DNA of 64,000 nt from Flavobacterium oncorhynchi (GCF_002217355.1 NZ_MUHA01000004.1:12729-76728); one strand, 5' to 3'. Numbered from the stretch's first letter, positions 33,138-42,044 are shown. The notes: generated by a model not told the origin, from the letters alone. A program made the numbers and translations.

Positions 33138-33908
33138 ATGAAAGCTAGTAAAAGACATTTGTTTATTGTAACAGCATTTTTAGTATTGACATTTGGAATT
33201 GTACGAGGACAGGAAAAAATTACAATTGTAGCGGCAGCCAACTTAAAAATTGCTCTGGACTCGATAAATACCGTTTTTAAAATTCAAAATCCAGGTATAA
33301 ATACACAGATTACCTATGGCGCCTCAGGAAAGTTCTTTGAGCAGATTTCTAACAGTGCTCCATTTGATTTATTTTTCTCGGCAGATATGGATTATCCCAA
33401 AAAATTGGAAGAGAAAAAATTGATCGGTTCTAAAATTAAAATGTATGCAACCGGAAAATTGGTGATTTGGAGCAAAAAAATAGATCCGAATAAAAGCAAA
33501 ATAAACAGCCTTCTAAGCGCAGATATTCGCAAAATAGCCATTGGAAATCCTGCAACTGCGCCTTATGGAGAAAAAGCAGTTGAAAGTTTGAAATTTTATA
33601 AAATTTATGACAAAGTAAAAAGCAAACTCGTTTTCGGCGATAATATTACTCAAGCCACTCAATTTATCACAACTGGAAATGCCGATATTGGAATCACTGC
33701 CTTATCGCTTGTTCTAACTCCAAATATGAAAAGAGAAGGAGGAAAGTACTATATTATTCCGCAAAAGAGCCATACACCGCTAGAGCAGGGCTGCGTAATT
33801 TTGAAAAATGCAAAAGGAAAGGCCGGTGCGGTCAAGTTTTATAATTTCATATCTTCAAAGAAAGCAATTGCTATTCTAAAGTATTATGGATATGATACAA
33901 AAGCATAA
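33138..33908 (+). CDS. modA: molybdate ABC transporter substrate-binding protein ModA
   Basis: A 256-residue periplasmic protein with a signal peptide (MKASKRHLFIVTAFLVLTFGIVRG). The mature part has the ModA core: VAAANLKIALDSI, YGASGKFFEQISNSAPFDLFFSADMDYPKKL, IAIGNPATAPYGEKAVESL and TGNADIGITALSL. It binds molybdate for import. Molybdenum is required by the nitrate reductase and for the cofactor made by the moa genes in this window. First gene of a four-gene operon. Confidence 0.95.
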   Translation: MKASKRHLFIVTAFLVLTFGIVRGQEKITIVAAANLKIALDSINTVFKIQNPGINTQITYGASGKFFEQISNSAPFDLFFSADMDYPKKLEEKKLIGSKIKMYATGKLVIWSKKIDPNKSKINSLLSADIRKIAIGNPATAPYGEKAVESLKFYKIYDKVKSKLVFGDNITQATQFITTGNADIGITALSLVLTPNMKREGGKYYIIPQKSHTPLEQGCVILKNAKGKAGAVKFYNFISSKKAIAILKYYGYDTKA

Positions 33909-34312
33909 TGAATATACTAAACGGAATCATATCGCAAATTCAATCTCATGAAGGTATTTCGCTCGTGAGAGTACAATCAAATAACGTTACTTTTTCTACA
34001 ATTGTTCTCGATACACCAGAAACGTCTGATTACTTAAAAATAGAGAATCCTGTCAAAATTATTTTTAAAGAAACGGAAGTAGTAATTTCTAAAGATTTAA
34101 ATCCAAATATTAGTACGCAGAATAAACTTTTGTGCCACATTGAATCTATTCACAAAGGAGTGATTTTGTGCCAGATTAATTTGATCAATGAGCAGCAGGT
34201 TATAAAATCTATTATAACAAGAAATGCTTGTGAACAATTAGATTTAAAAGAAAATGATACGGTATTGGCTTTAATAAAAACAAACGAAGTAAGCTTGTCT
34301 GCACATGATTAA
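33908..34312 (+). CDS. tandem Mop-domain molybdenum-binding protein (ModG-like)
   Basis: A 134-residue soluble protein made of two Mop (molbindin/TOBE) domains. The first covers about 1-65 (MNILNGIISQIQSHEGISLVRV...VKIIFKETEVVISKD) and the second about 70-134 (NKLLCHIESIHKGVILCQINL...ITRNACEQLDL...VLALIKTNEVSLS). Di-Mop proteins such as ModG bind molybdate oligomers and act in storage or homeostasis in the cytoplasm. It starts on the modA stop codon and overlaps modB by eight bases, so expression is tightly coupled to uptake. Its position between modA and modB is less usual than the order modABC. Confidence 0.85.
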   Translation: MNILNGIISQIQSHEGISLVRVQSNNVTFSTIVLDTPETSDYLKIENPVKIIFKETEVVISKDLNPNISTQNKLLCHIESIHKGVILCQINLINEQQVIKSIITRNACEQLDLKENDTVLALIKTNEVSLSAHD

Positions 34313-34979
34313 TTTAGAACCCATATGGCTTACGGCAAAACTGGCTTTGATTACCACAATAATACTTTTTATTGTGGCAATTCCGCTTTGTTATTGGTTG
34401 TCTTATAGCAGGTTTCGGTTCAAAGCGGTTATTGAAGCCCTGATAAGTCTGCCTTTGGTTTTGCCGCCTTCGGTTTTAGGTTTTTATCTTTTAATAGGTT
34501 TTAGCCCAGAAAATGCCTTTGGAAAATTTTTATCTGATTATTTTGATCTTCGATTGGTGTTTACTTTTCAAGGATTAATTTTAGCTTCGGTTTTATACAG
34601 TTTGCCTTTTATGGTAAATCCTATTTTGTCAGGATTGAAAAATTTGCCGCCTGCACTTCAGGAAGCTTCTTTTACTCTTGGGAAATCAAGGTTTGTAACT
34701 GTTACAAAAATTTTACTGCCCAATATACAAACATCGTTACTTACTGGAATTATAATGACTTTTGCACATACAATAGGGGAGTTTGGCGTAGTTTTAATGG
34801 TGGGAGGAAGTATTCCTGAAGAAACCAAAGTCGTTTCGATTGCCATTTACGAAGAAGTAGAATCGATGAATTATTATAACGCCAATGTCTATGCGGGAAT
34901 TTTGTTTGTGTTCTCTTTTCTTATTTTGCTTACTGTTCATTTAATTAATAATAAATCAAGAAAAACTACACTTTATTAA
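34305..34979 (+). CDS. modB: molybdate ABC transporter permease ModB
   Basis: A 224-residue permease with five membrane segments. The EAA loop is EASFTLGKSRFVTVTKILLPNIQ, the ModB/CysT-type contact with the ATPase. LISLPLVLPPSVLGFYLL and FAHTIGEFGVVLMVGGSIPEETKVVSIAIYEEVE are typical of molybdate permeases. It overlaps the upstream Mop gene by eight bases and modC by one. Confidence 0.95.
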   Translation: MINLEPIWLTAKLALITTIILFIVAIPLCYWLSYSRFRFKAVIEALISLPLVLPPSVLGFYLLIGFSPENAFGKFLSDYFDLRLVFTFQGLILASVLYSLPFMVNPILSGLKNLPPALQEASFTLGKSRFVTVTKILLPNIQTSLLTGIIMTFAHTIGEFGVVLMVGGSIPEETKVVSIAIYEEVESMNYYNANVYAGILFVFSFLILLTVHLINNKSRKTTLY

Positions 34980-35854
34980 TGATACAGTTTAAAGCCTATA
35001 AAATGCTTCAAACCGCTGACGGCGAACTGCCGTTGGATGTTTCTTTGACTTTTGAAAAAGGTCAGTTTATTGCTATTTATGGTAATTCTGGAGCAGGTAA
35101 AACCACTATTCTTAGAATATTAGCAGGACTTATTGAAGCAGAAAAAGTGCAGATAAAAGTAGGGGATGAAGTTTGGGATGATTCTTTAAAAAAGTTCCAT
35201 CTTCCAGTTCAAAAACGTTCTATAGGATTCGTTTTTCAGGATTTTGCTTTATTTCCGAATCTGACGGTTAAAGAAAATTTGGAGTTTGCGTTATCTAAAA
35301 ACGATTCAAAGGAAATTGTTACTGAATTAATAGAGCTGATGGAATTGGAGTCGCTACAAAACAGTAAACCGCAAAATTTATCAGGAGGACAAAAACAGCG
35401 TGTAGCGTTGGCAAGAGCGATTGTTCGTAAACCAGAGATTTTGTTGTTAGACGAGCCGCTTTCAGCCTTAGATGATGAAATGCGATTTAAGCTTCAGGAT
35501 TATATTTTAAAAATTCATCAAAAATATAAATTAACTACTTTGATGATCAGCCATTCGGCAGCCGAAATTTTTAAACTTTCGGATAAGGTAGTCGTTATCG
35601 ACAAAGGTAAAATTACTAAGCAAGGAACGCCGAATGAGGTATTTGCTGAAAAGAAAATAAGCAGTAAATTTCAAATAACGGGAGAAATAATCAGCATTAT
35701 AAAAAGTGATATTATTTATGTTGTACAAGTGTCGTCAGGAAATAACATTATAAAAGTCGTCGCGACAGAAGATGAAATTGTAAATTATAAAATAGGGCAA
35801 AAAGTGCTTGTGGCCTCAAAAGCTTTTAACCCAATTATTCAGATTTTATCCTAA
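34979..35854 (+). CDS. modC: molybdate ABC transporter ATP-binding protein ModC
   Basis: A 291-residue ATPase with Walker A (YGNSGAGKTTI), a Q loop (VFQDFALFPNLT), the ABC signature (LSGGQKQRVALARAI), Walker B (EILLLDEPLSALD) and an H loop (MISHSAAE). Residues about 225-291 are a C-terminal TOBE/Mop domain that binds oxyanion and inhibits transport. Last gene of the mod operon, followed by a bidirectional terminator. Confidence 0.95.
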   Translation: MIQFKAYKMLQTADGELPLDVSLTFEKGQFIAIYGNSGAGKTTILRILAGLIEAEKVQIKVGDEVWDDSLKKFHLPVQKRSIGFVFQDFALFPNLTVKENLEFALSKNDSKEIVTELIELMELESLQNSKPQNLSGGQKQRVALARAIVRKPEILLLDEPLSALDDEMRFKLQDYILKIHQKYKLTTLMISHSAAEIFKLSDKVVVIDKGKITKQGTPNEVFAEKKISSKFQITGEIISIIKSDIIYVVQVSSGNNIIKVVATEDEIVNYKIGQKVLVASKAFNPIIQILS

Positions 35855-35905
35855 AAAAAAAAACGCAGCTGATTAATTGGAATGAAAATGCTCTTTCTAA
35901 ATTCA

Positions 35906-35940
35906 TAACAAAAGCCACTCATATCGAGTGGCTTTTGTTA
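35906..35940. terminator. bidirectional terminator with perfect 15-base stem
   Basis: TAACAAAAGCCACTC and GAGTGGCTTTTGTTA enclose five bases. It serves the mod operon and, from the other side, the convergent membrane protein gene. It is a diverged copy of the tRNA terminator at 32826-32854, and the similarity continues for about 70 bases after it. Confidence 0.85.
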
Positions 35941-36055
35941 TATATATTTATCAAAACATGAAATTGTTCCTTTTGTTGAATGTAAAATCTGTACAGTGAC
36001 AAAAAGTATAAGTTTCTTTAAATACTAGAATTCTAGTTAATTTAGAATAGTAGTT

Positions 36056-36625
36056 TTAAGAAATGTTTTTTAAGAAACCTAAAAGCTGTATTTCTCTTTT
36101 TATTATTCTTACCATAAATAATCCAAAAAGCATTAAAAAAACAAATCCGCTTATCACGATATAAAGGTAAAAACCGCTAGACAAATTTTCTTTAAAAACG
36201 GGTAAAAGAAATGTAAAACCAACAACATAAGTAAGGTAGATTATTGGTGTGCAGATGTAGTGGATTTTTTTTCTCCATTGGTAAAATTGAGAAGCCAATT
36301 TACTGTATTCAATTAAGGTCGTGTCCGTTTTTAAGTTTTCCAATTTTTTCACACTAATCCATTCTAAGAGTACACGAAATAGGAGCATTGTGATCATAAT
36401 GCACAATCCAAAATTGAATAGTGTTTGTTTATAAGCACCTACCCAAATATAATAATAGATCAATATTACTGCGGTCAGACTCAAAATTATTCTAGTCCAA
36501 AAATGATTGCGTTTAATTTTTTTAGTGTGAGCCTCAGCTTTTTTAATAATATCTTCGGCTGCTGGCTTTATATTGGATTCTGCTTGCTGATTCCAAATAT
36601 TTTGTAATTCTTCAAATGTTTTCAT
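36056..36625 (-). CDS. four-helix membrane protein of the sigma factor operon
   Basis: A 189-residue protein. A soluble N-terminal region (MKTFEELQNIWNQQ...) is followed by four predicted membrane segments at about 43-62, 68-88, 121-141 and 151-173. No named domain is recognised. It overlaps the ECF sigma gene by 14 bases, a layout typical of an anti-sigma or sensor partner, which is inferred only from position. I preferred the ATG at 36625 over a GTG three codons earlier. Confidence 0.65.
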   Translation of the reverse strand: MKTFEELQNIWNQQAESNIKPAAEDIIKKAEAHTKKIKRNHFWTRIILSLTAVILIYYYIWVGAYKQTLFNFGLCIMITMLLFRVLLEWISVKKLENLKTDTTLIEYSKLASQFYQWRKKIHYICTPIIYLTYVVGFTFLLPVFKENLSSGFYLYIVISGFVFLMLFGLFMVRIIKREIQLLGFLKNIS

Positions 36626-37106
36626 TTTGTACACATTGAGTTAAACTTTTCTTGATTCGGTGGATTCTAACACGAAGTGTTTCTTCGGTTATTCCTATTA
36701 CTTTTGATATTTCGGGATATTCTATTCCGTCTAAAGTCATCAGTATGATCATTTTATTTGTTTCTTCAAGCTTTTGTATGCATTGATACATTTGTTGAAG
36801 CTGTTCGTCTTTTTCGTTTGAGTAGGTTTCTGTAACGAGCTGGGGCAGGCTTTCTGTTCTAATTTCTTTTTTAGAAGATGATTTTCGTAAATAAAGAAGA
36901 CAAGTGTTTACCGTAATTCTGTAAATCCAAGTGCTTATGCTGGATTCATTTCGGAATGTGTCTAATTTTTCCCATACCTTAATGAAAATTTCTTGAGCAG
37001 CATCAGAAGCCAGTGAAATATCTCCACAAAAATAACCTTTGCACAAACGAAACACTTTATTATAATGTTTGTTGTATATATCGTTAAATTGTTCTTTTTC
37101 AGCCAC
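36612..37106 (-). CDS. ECF RNA polymerase sigma factor
   Basis: A 164-residue group 4 sigma factor. Region 2 (ASDAAQEIFIKVWEKLDTFRNESSISTWIYRITVNTCLLYLRK) and region 4 (MTLDGIEYPEISKVIGITEETLRVRIHRIKKSL) are both complete. It has no SusCD-type anti-sigma neighbour. It starts one base after the alpha/beta hydrolase stop codon and overlaps the membrane protein, so the three genes form an operon. Confidence 0.9.
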   Translation of the reverse strand: MAEKEQFNDIYNKHYNKVFRLCKGYFCGDISLASDAAQEIFIKVWEKLDTFRNESSISTWIYRITVNTCLLYLRKSSSKKEIRTESLPQLVTETYSNEKDEQLQQMYQCIQKLEETNKMIILMTLDGIEYPEISKVIGITEETLRVRIHRIKKSLTQCVQNENI

Positions 37107-37107
37107 C

Positions 37108-37944
37108 TTATTGTATTTCTAGTTTTACTTTTTCTATAAACCACTCTGGTTGATCATACATTACAAAATGAGCCGAGTTTGCAGCGTAATAAATTTTAGC
37201 GGCTGGCAGATTTTCATACTGAGCTTTATATGTGTTTTGTACTGTATTAAGATCTGGATTTGTTGCAGCTAAAATTACTACTGGAATTTTAATTTTGGCA
37301 ATTTCTTTACGTAAGTCTAAATTAAGCATTTCGATATAACCATAAACATAGGTTTTTCTATCGGCAGCATTCATCCATTCGTTGATCGTTTTTTGCTTTT
37401 CTTTGTTCAAACACATATAAGAAGTCGATTGTGAATTCATTGCGCTAAATGTTTTTTGATCCATAGCCAGCAACATTTTGCTTTGCGGATTATCATAAGG
37501 AATTGTTTCTCCTTTGTAATTAGGAATCATTAAAGCTGCACTTGAGGGTAAGGCATCAACAATAATTAATTTTTTGAATAAAGTAGGTTCTTCAGCAGCT
37601 AACCATAAACTCAAAGTGCCGCCCAAACTATGACCAATTAAGGCAGCTTTTTTTAATTTTTTAGTTTTGACATAAGAAATAATTTGGTCTTTTATTGTAG
37701 ATAACCACGGATTTTCGATTGGAGGAACATTCCCAAATCCTGCAAAAGTAAAAATGTGACATTCGTAATTTTTAGAAAGTTCGGCTACTGTTTCATTCCA
37801 AACTTCTCCTGTGCAGCCAAAACCAGGAAATAATAAAACAGGTGCTCCTTTTCCTTTTACATCTACCTTAAAAGCGGTTTGAGAAAAAACAGATTTTGAA
37901 GCAAGAAGCATAAATGCGATAATTAAAATTGATTTAGTTTTCAT
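37108..37944 (-). CDS. secreted alpha/beta hydrolase
   Basis: A 278-residue protein with a signal peptide (MKTKSILIIAFMLLASKSVFSQ) and an alpha/beta hydrolase fold. The oxyanion region is VLLFPGFGCTGEVW, the nucleophile elbow GHSLGG (Ser), the acid LIIVDALPSS-type strand, and the late His is in ANSAHFVMYDQPEWF. It hydrolyses small esters or similar substrates in the periplasm; the substrate is unknown. It is co-transcribed with the ECF sigma gene, an unusual partner. Confidence 0.88.
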   Translation of the reverse strand: MKTKSILIIAFMLLASKSVFSQTAFKVDVKGKGAPVLLFPGFGCTGEVWNETVAELSKNYECHIFTFAGFGNVPPIENPWLSTIKDQIISYVKTKKLKKAALIGHSLGGTLSLWLAAEEPTLFKKLIIVDALPSSAALMIPNYKGETIPYDNPQSKMLLAMDQKTFSAMNSQSTSYMCLNKEKQKTINEWMNAADRKTYVYGYIEMLNLDLRKEIAKIKIPVVILAATNPDLNTVQNTYKAQYENLPAAKIYYAANSAHFVMYDQPEWFIEKVKLEIQ

Positions 37945-38256
37945 AACGTTAAGTTTTAAAGTTTACCTTTTGATGCAGTGCTATATTATTTGTTACCTCA
38001 AAAAGGACGTTTTTTTTAAAATAAATTGCAATAGCGCATAAATAGGCGCTTAACGAATGAAAAAAAATGTAATAATGGTTTTAATTAGCTGTTTTATAAG
38101 TGATTATTCATGTTGTTTAGCTAAACAATCTGAATTAAAAAAAACTAAGATTTTAGGAATGAAAGTGTTCATTTAAGCAATAAATACTGCCTTTTTGCAA
38201 AATCATTAATAAAGGAAGCAGTCGAAGTAGCATTGTGAACAAAAATATACTGACAT
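37945..38256. other. gap containing a possible 39-codon secreted peptide
   Basis: The 312-base gap has a plus-strand frame at 38057-38176, starting MKKNVIMVLISCFISD, with a hydrophobic leader, two adjacent Cys and a basic tail. Its expression is uncertain. The rest is AT-rich with no clear structure. Confidence 0.35.
38057..38176 (+). CDS. possible small secreted peptide (39 residues)
   Basis: ATG to TAA, 39 codons: a start MKKNVIMVLISCFISD, then SCCLAK and a Lys-rich tail. The hydrophobic beginning looks like a signal peptide, but the peptide is short and matches no family that I recognise. It lies alone between the hydrolase and LytTR genes, on the opposite strand to both. I give it low confidence. 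Confidence 0.25.
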   Translation: MKKNVIMVLISCFISDYSCCLAKQSELKKTKILGMKVFI

Positions 38257-38979
38257 TTATTTTTGTATTAAAGAGTTCAATAAACTAGAAACAGCAGAAT
38301 TATAAAAACGTCCAATTGGCAATTGCTTATTTTGAATGTTGATATGATTTGCATTATAGCCGGATATTTTTTTTATGGCAGCAAGAAAAGAGCGATGAAT
38401 TCTCAAAAACAAACCTTCAGGCAATTTATCTTCCATTTCGGTTATAGACTGGTAAGTTTTGTAGCATTCTGACAGTGTATAAATCAGTAAATAATTTCCT
38501 TGAGATTCAAAATAATAAATTTCATCAAGGAAAAGTTTAACCATTTTTCGTTCGCATTTTACAAAGATAAAAGCACGATCTGTTTCTTGACTTTTAGAAT
38601 GCAAAACTATCTCGTTCGACTCTCTTATTTTCGAGTATTTGCTTATGGCTTTTGTAAAACGTTCTAATGAGATTGGTTTTAGAATATAATCTACAGCTTC
38701 AATCTCAAAACCTTCAACGGCGTATTCTGTATATGCAGTTGTAAAAATTACTGCTGTTTCTGAGGGCAGACTTTTCGCAAATTCGATTCCAGATTTCCCA
38801 GGCAGATTTATATCTAAAAAAATAAGATCTATTTTGTTTGACTTTATTGCATTTTGGGCATTTGAGACACTGGTAAATTTACCTTTCAGATCTAAAAAAT
38901 CAAATTTGGCAATATGAAGTTCCAGCAAAATTGATGCAGGTAATTCATCTTCAATAATAATACAGTTAATTGCCGCCAT
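38257..38979 (-). CDS. LytTR-family response regulator
   Basis: A 240-residue regulator. The receiver has DE at 10-11, phosphoacceptor Asp56 (LIFLDINLP) and a Lys in LKPISLERF. A LytTR DNA-binding domain follows (about 135-238) with IYYFESQGNYLLIYT and FLRIHRSFLAAIKKI. It overlaps the upstream kinase by 14 bases. LytTR regulators bind direct repeats; targets here could include the divergent GH13 gene. Confidence 0.92.
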   Translation of the reverse strand: MAAINCIIIEDELPASILLELHIAKFDFLDLKGKFTSVSNAQNAIKSNKIDLIFLDINLPGKSGIEFAKSLPSETAVIFTTAYTEYAVEGFEIEAVDYILKPISLERFTKAISKYSKIRESNEIVLHSKSQETDRAFIFVKCERKMVKLFLDEIYYFESQGNYLLIYTLSECYKTYQSITEMEDKLPEGLFLRIHRSFLAAIKKISGYNANHINIQNKQLPIGRFYNSAVSSLLNSLIQK

Positions 38980-40021
38980 CTTTTATTTTTATTTTTAAAG
39001 AAACAAAAAAGCTTACCGTTTCATTTTTTATTGTCAAAACGTGTGTGTCTGGATACAAGAGTTCTAATCTTCTTTTTACATTCGAAATTCCTATGCCGCT
39101 GTTTACATTTTCAGGATACAGATTAGCGTTTTCAGAAAGGCTGTTCTCAATTTTAACGACTAACCATTCATCATTAATAGTAATAGAAATGGTTATCCAG
39201 CCTTGATTGTTTTCGTCTAAACAATATTTATAGCTGTTTTCAATAAACGGCAGTATCAAAAAAGGTTCTATCGAATGGTTTTCTACAGAACCATAAACAC
39301 TAAAACTCAATTGGAGCTGATTCTCAAAACGCAGTTGCTGCAGTGAAATATAATTTTTAAGGTAATCTATTTCATTTTCTAATGTGATGCTTTTGTTGTT
39401 GACATCGTAAATAGAAAATCGCAGGATATCGGATATTTTTAAAACAATTTCAGCTGAATCATCTGATTTGCTTAGAATTTTAGAATACAAACTATTCAGC
39501 ACATTAAACAAAAAATGCGGATGAAACTGATTTCGAAGAGACGAAAGTTCGGCTTGCAGTTTTTCGGATAAAATGGTTTGTACTTTATTTTTTTCTTCCG
39601 CTAGATAATAAAATAGTTTAAAAGCTATTGGTATCGTAACTACAAATTGAAGTTTACTCACATTATACAAAAAGACAGGTGCTGATAGAAGAGGTTCAAT
39701 TTTCCAGAATGTTAGATAATAACGCAGGATTATAAAATTGTCTATTAAACGCTGTAAAAAAGCAAAAAGCAGAATTAGAATAACGTAAGCGGTAATAAAA
39801 GTTATCGTTTTTTTCTTGAATAATAAACGAGGCATTAAAAACTCAACAACAATAGTTACAAAAAGAATCTTAGGTAAAATACTGTACCATTCGTTGCGCA
39901 ATGCCGTAATAAAATCATTGGCAGGCAGCCCTTGAATTAAACTAAAAAGCAAAATATACCCCAGCCAGTATAAGGTATACAATCTAATTATGAGCGATCT
40001 ATTTTCAAGATCATATGCCAT
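38966..40021 (-). CDS. LytS-type sensor histidine kinase
   Basis: A kinase of about 351 residues. The N-terminal membrane region has four predicted segments (about 15-140). A His_kinase domain with the FHPHFLFNVLNSL motif contains the phosphoacceptor His. A HATPase domain follows with LPFIENSYKYCL and the glycine-rich SGIGISNVKRRL. ATG at 40021 (MAYDLEN) is preferred to the ATG three codons upstream, because both give the same frame. It forms a two-gene operon with the LytTR regulator. Confidence 0.9.
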   Translation of the reverse strand: MAYDLENRSLIIRLYTLYWLGYILLFSLIQGLPANDFITALRNEWYSILPKILFVTIVVEFLMPRLLFKKKTITFITAYVILILLFAFLQRLIDNFIILRYYLTFWKIEPLLSAPVFLYNVSKLQFVVTIPIAFKLFYYLAEEKNKVQTILSEKLQAELSSLRNQFHPHFLFNVLNSLYSKILSKSDDSAEIVLKISDILRFSIYDVNNKSITLENEIDYLKNYISLQQLRFENQLQLSFSVYGSVENHSIEPFLILPFIENSYKYCLDENNQGWITISITINDEWLVVKIENSLSENANLYPENVNSGIGISNVKRRLELLYPDTHVLTIKNETVSFFVSLKIKIKDGGN

Positions 40022-40089
40022 TATCTTCATTTTACTTATTTGTTTTTCTGATACATGTAAAAATAGTGCTTTTGTTTGAAACCTAAATT

Positions 40090-40117
40090 GTTGTTTACAA
40101 CGTAAACAACGTTGTTT
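40090..40117. promoter_or_regulatory. overlapping palindromes between the two-component operon and the GH13 gene
   Basis: GTTGTTTAC (40090-40098) and GTAAACAAC (40102-40110) form an inverted repeat with three bases between. It overlaps the perfect 14-base palindrome AAACAACGTTGTTT (40104-40117). The site lies about 70 bases upstream of both divergent genes and could be their shared operator. The binding protein is unknown. Confidence 0.5.
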
Positions 40118-40190
40118 GAATAAGTTGCTTTTTTAGAATACTGAAGAAAAATACCTTTCGGCAGTAATATTAATCTAAAAATAGCTTGAG

Positions 40191-42044
40191 ATGAAAAAAA
40201 CATTCTTTTTTTACTTGGTTTTAATGTGCTTCACATGTATTGTTAATGCCAAAAATATTGACGTTTATCCTACCAATTGGTGGACAGGAATGAAAACAAA
40301 TTCGATACAATTGCTTATTAGAAGTACAGATGAAGTCTTTTCATCAGCTGATGTAAGTATAAATTATTCAGGAATAAAGGTTTTGAAAACACATCAATTT
40401 TCAAACAAAAAATATCTAGCTGTAGATATTACAATTTTACCGGAAGCCCTTCCAGGAACTGTTTTAATTGAAGTTGCTAAGAACGGGAAAAAACAGAAAA
40501 TAAATTGGCAGCTTAATGCTCGAAGATCAGGAAATGGCACCGAATATGCGCAAGGTGTAAATTCTTCAGATTTTATAGATTTAATAATGGTAGATCGCTT
40601 TAGTAACGGCGATCCGTCAAACGATCGAGTAAAAGGAATGAGAGATCAATCGTTAGACCGAAATCAAATGTATGATCGTCATGGAGGCGATTTGCAAGGT
40701 GTAATTAATAATTTAGATTATCTGCAAGGTTTAGGAATAACTGCTTTATGGTTTACACCTGTGATGGAAAATGATATGATGAACCGCACAGAACATGGCT
40801 ATTCGATTACAGATCACTATAAAATTGACGCTCGTTATGGCGGTGATAAAGCGTATAAAGAATTGAGCAGCCAGCTGCACAAACGCGGTATGAAACTAAT
40901 ATTTGATGCTGTTTACAATCATTTTGGACTGTATCATTTTTTAGAACAAGATCAGCCGGAAAATGACTGGGTACATCGCTGGCCAGAGTATACGCAAACA
41001 ATTTATAGAGAACAGCCGTTGTTTGATCCATACGGAGCAAAATCAGATCAGAAAAAAATGAGTAATGGCTGGTTTGATAAAATTATGCCGGATATTAATC
41101 AGGATAATCCATACATGGCTAATTTTTTAATTCAAAACTGTATTTGGCATATTGAAACATTTGGTATTGACGGTGTTCGCTTAGATACGTACACTTACAA
41201 TGATTTGAATTTTGCAAATAGATGTAATCAAGCCATTCTTAATGAATTTCCTAAGATGTCTATTTTTGGAGAAATCATGGTTCACGGCGTTGCCAATCAA
41301 GCTTATTTTGAACAAAATAATATAGAAACGCCTTTTAAAAGTAATCTGCCATCAGTTGTTGATTTTCAGAGTTTGTATTACGGAATTATTCCTGCGCTTA
41401 CTCAGCCATTTGGCTGGACAGATGGTGTAAATAAATTATATTATACTTTAAGCAGTGATTTTTTGAGTAAAAACCCAATGCAAAAAGTACTGCTTTTAGA
41501 TAATCATGACGAGCCTCGTTTTTTCTCAGTTGTAGGTGAGAATGTTGAGAAACAAAAAATGGGTTTTCAATGGCTGTTAACCTGTCGTGGAATCCCGCAG
41601 TTGTATTACGGTTCTGAGGTTTTGGTTAAAGGATTTAAAGCGCCTGACGGTTTGGTGCGCAGCGATTTTCCTGGCGGATGGAGTACTGATACAAAAAATG
41701 CTTTTACCGGAAAAGGTTTAACAGATGACGAAAAATCGACTCAGGATTTAGTTCGAAAACTAGCCAATTTTAGAAAAACATCTTCGGCATTAACCACAGG
41801 AAAATTGATGCATTATGTTCCTGTTGATGGTTTGTATGTTTATTTTAGATATGATGAAAAGCAAACGATTATGTGTATTATGAATACGAGTAATGATACT
41901 AAAGAAGTCGATTTTCAGAAATACATCGAGAGAACAGAAGGATTCAATTCAGCTAAAAACTTTGTGACAGATGAAAAGTTTTCATCGTTGAAAAAAACAT
42001 CGATACCTGCAATGAAAATGTGGGTTTTGGAATTAAATAAGTAA
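40191..42044 (+). CDS. secreted GH13 glycosidase (neopullulanase/cyclomaltodextrinase-like)
   Basis: A 617-residue enzyme with a signal peptide (MKKTFFFYLVLMCFTCIVNA). An N-terminal immunoglobulin-like domain (about 22-110) is followed by a GH13 TIM barrel. The catalytic set is nucleophile Asp332 (GVRLD), acid Glu361 (FGEIM) and stabiliser Asp440 (LDNHDEP). The conserved AVYNHFG is also present. The C-terminal beta domain starts near 530. The layout matches SusA-like enzymes that hydrolyse starch-type alpha-glucans in the periplasm. No SusCD genes are nearby. It is followed by a sugar kinase gene. Confidence 0.9.
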   Translation: MKKTFFFYLVLMCFTCIVNAKNIDVYPTNWWTGMKTNSIQLLIRSTDEVFSSADVSINYSGIKVLKTHQFSNKKYLAVDITILPEALPGTVLIEVAKNGKKQKINWQLNARRSGNGTEYAQGVNSSDFIDLIMVDRFSNGDPSNDRVKGMRDQSLDRNQMYDRHGGDLQGVINNLDYLQGLGITALWFTPVMENDMMNRTEHGYSITDHYKIDARYGGDKAYKELSSQLHKRGMKLIFDAVYNHFGLYHFLEQDQPENDWVHRWPEYTQTIYREQPLFDPYGAKSDQKKMSNGWFDKIMPDINQDNPYMANFLIQNCIWHIETFGIDGVRLDTYTYNDLNFANRCNQAILNEFPKMSIFGEIMVHGVANQAYFEQNNIETPFKSNLPSVVDFQSLYYGIIPALTQPFGWTDGVNKLYYTLSSDFLSKNPMQKVLLLDNHDEPRFFSVVGENVEKQKMGFQWLLTCRGIPQLYYGSEVLVKGFKAPDGLVRSDFPGGWSTDTKNAFTGKGLTDDEKSTQDLVRKLANFRKTSSALTTGKLMHYVPVDGLYVYFRYDEKQTIMCIMNTSNDTKEVDFQKYIERTEGFNSAKNFVTDEKFSSLKKTSIPAMKMWVLELNK

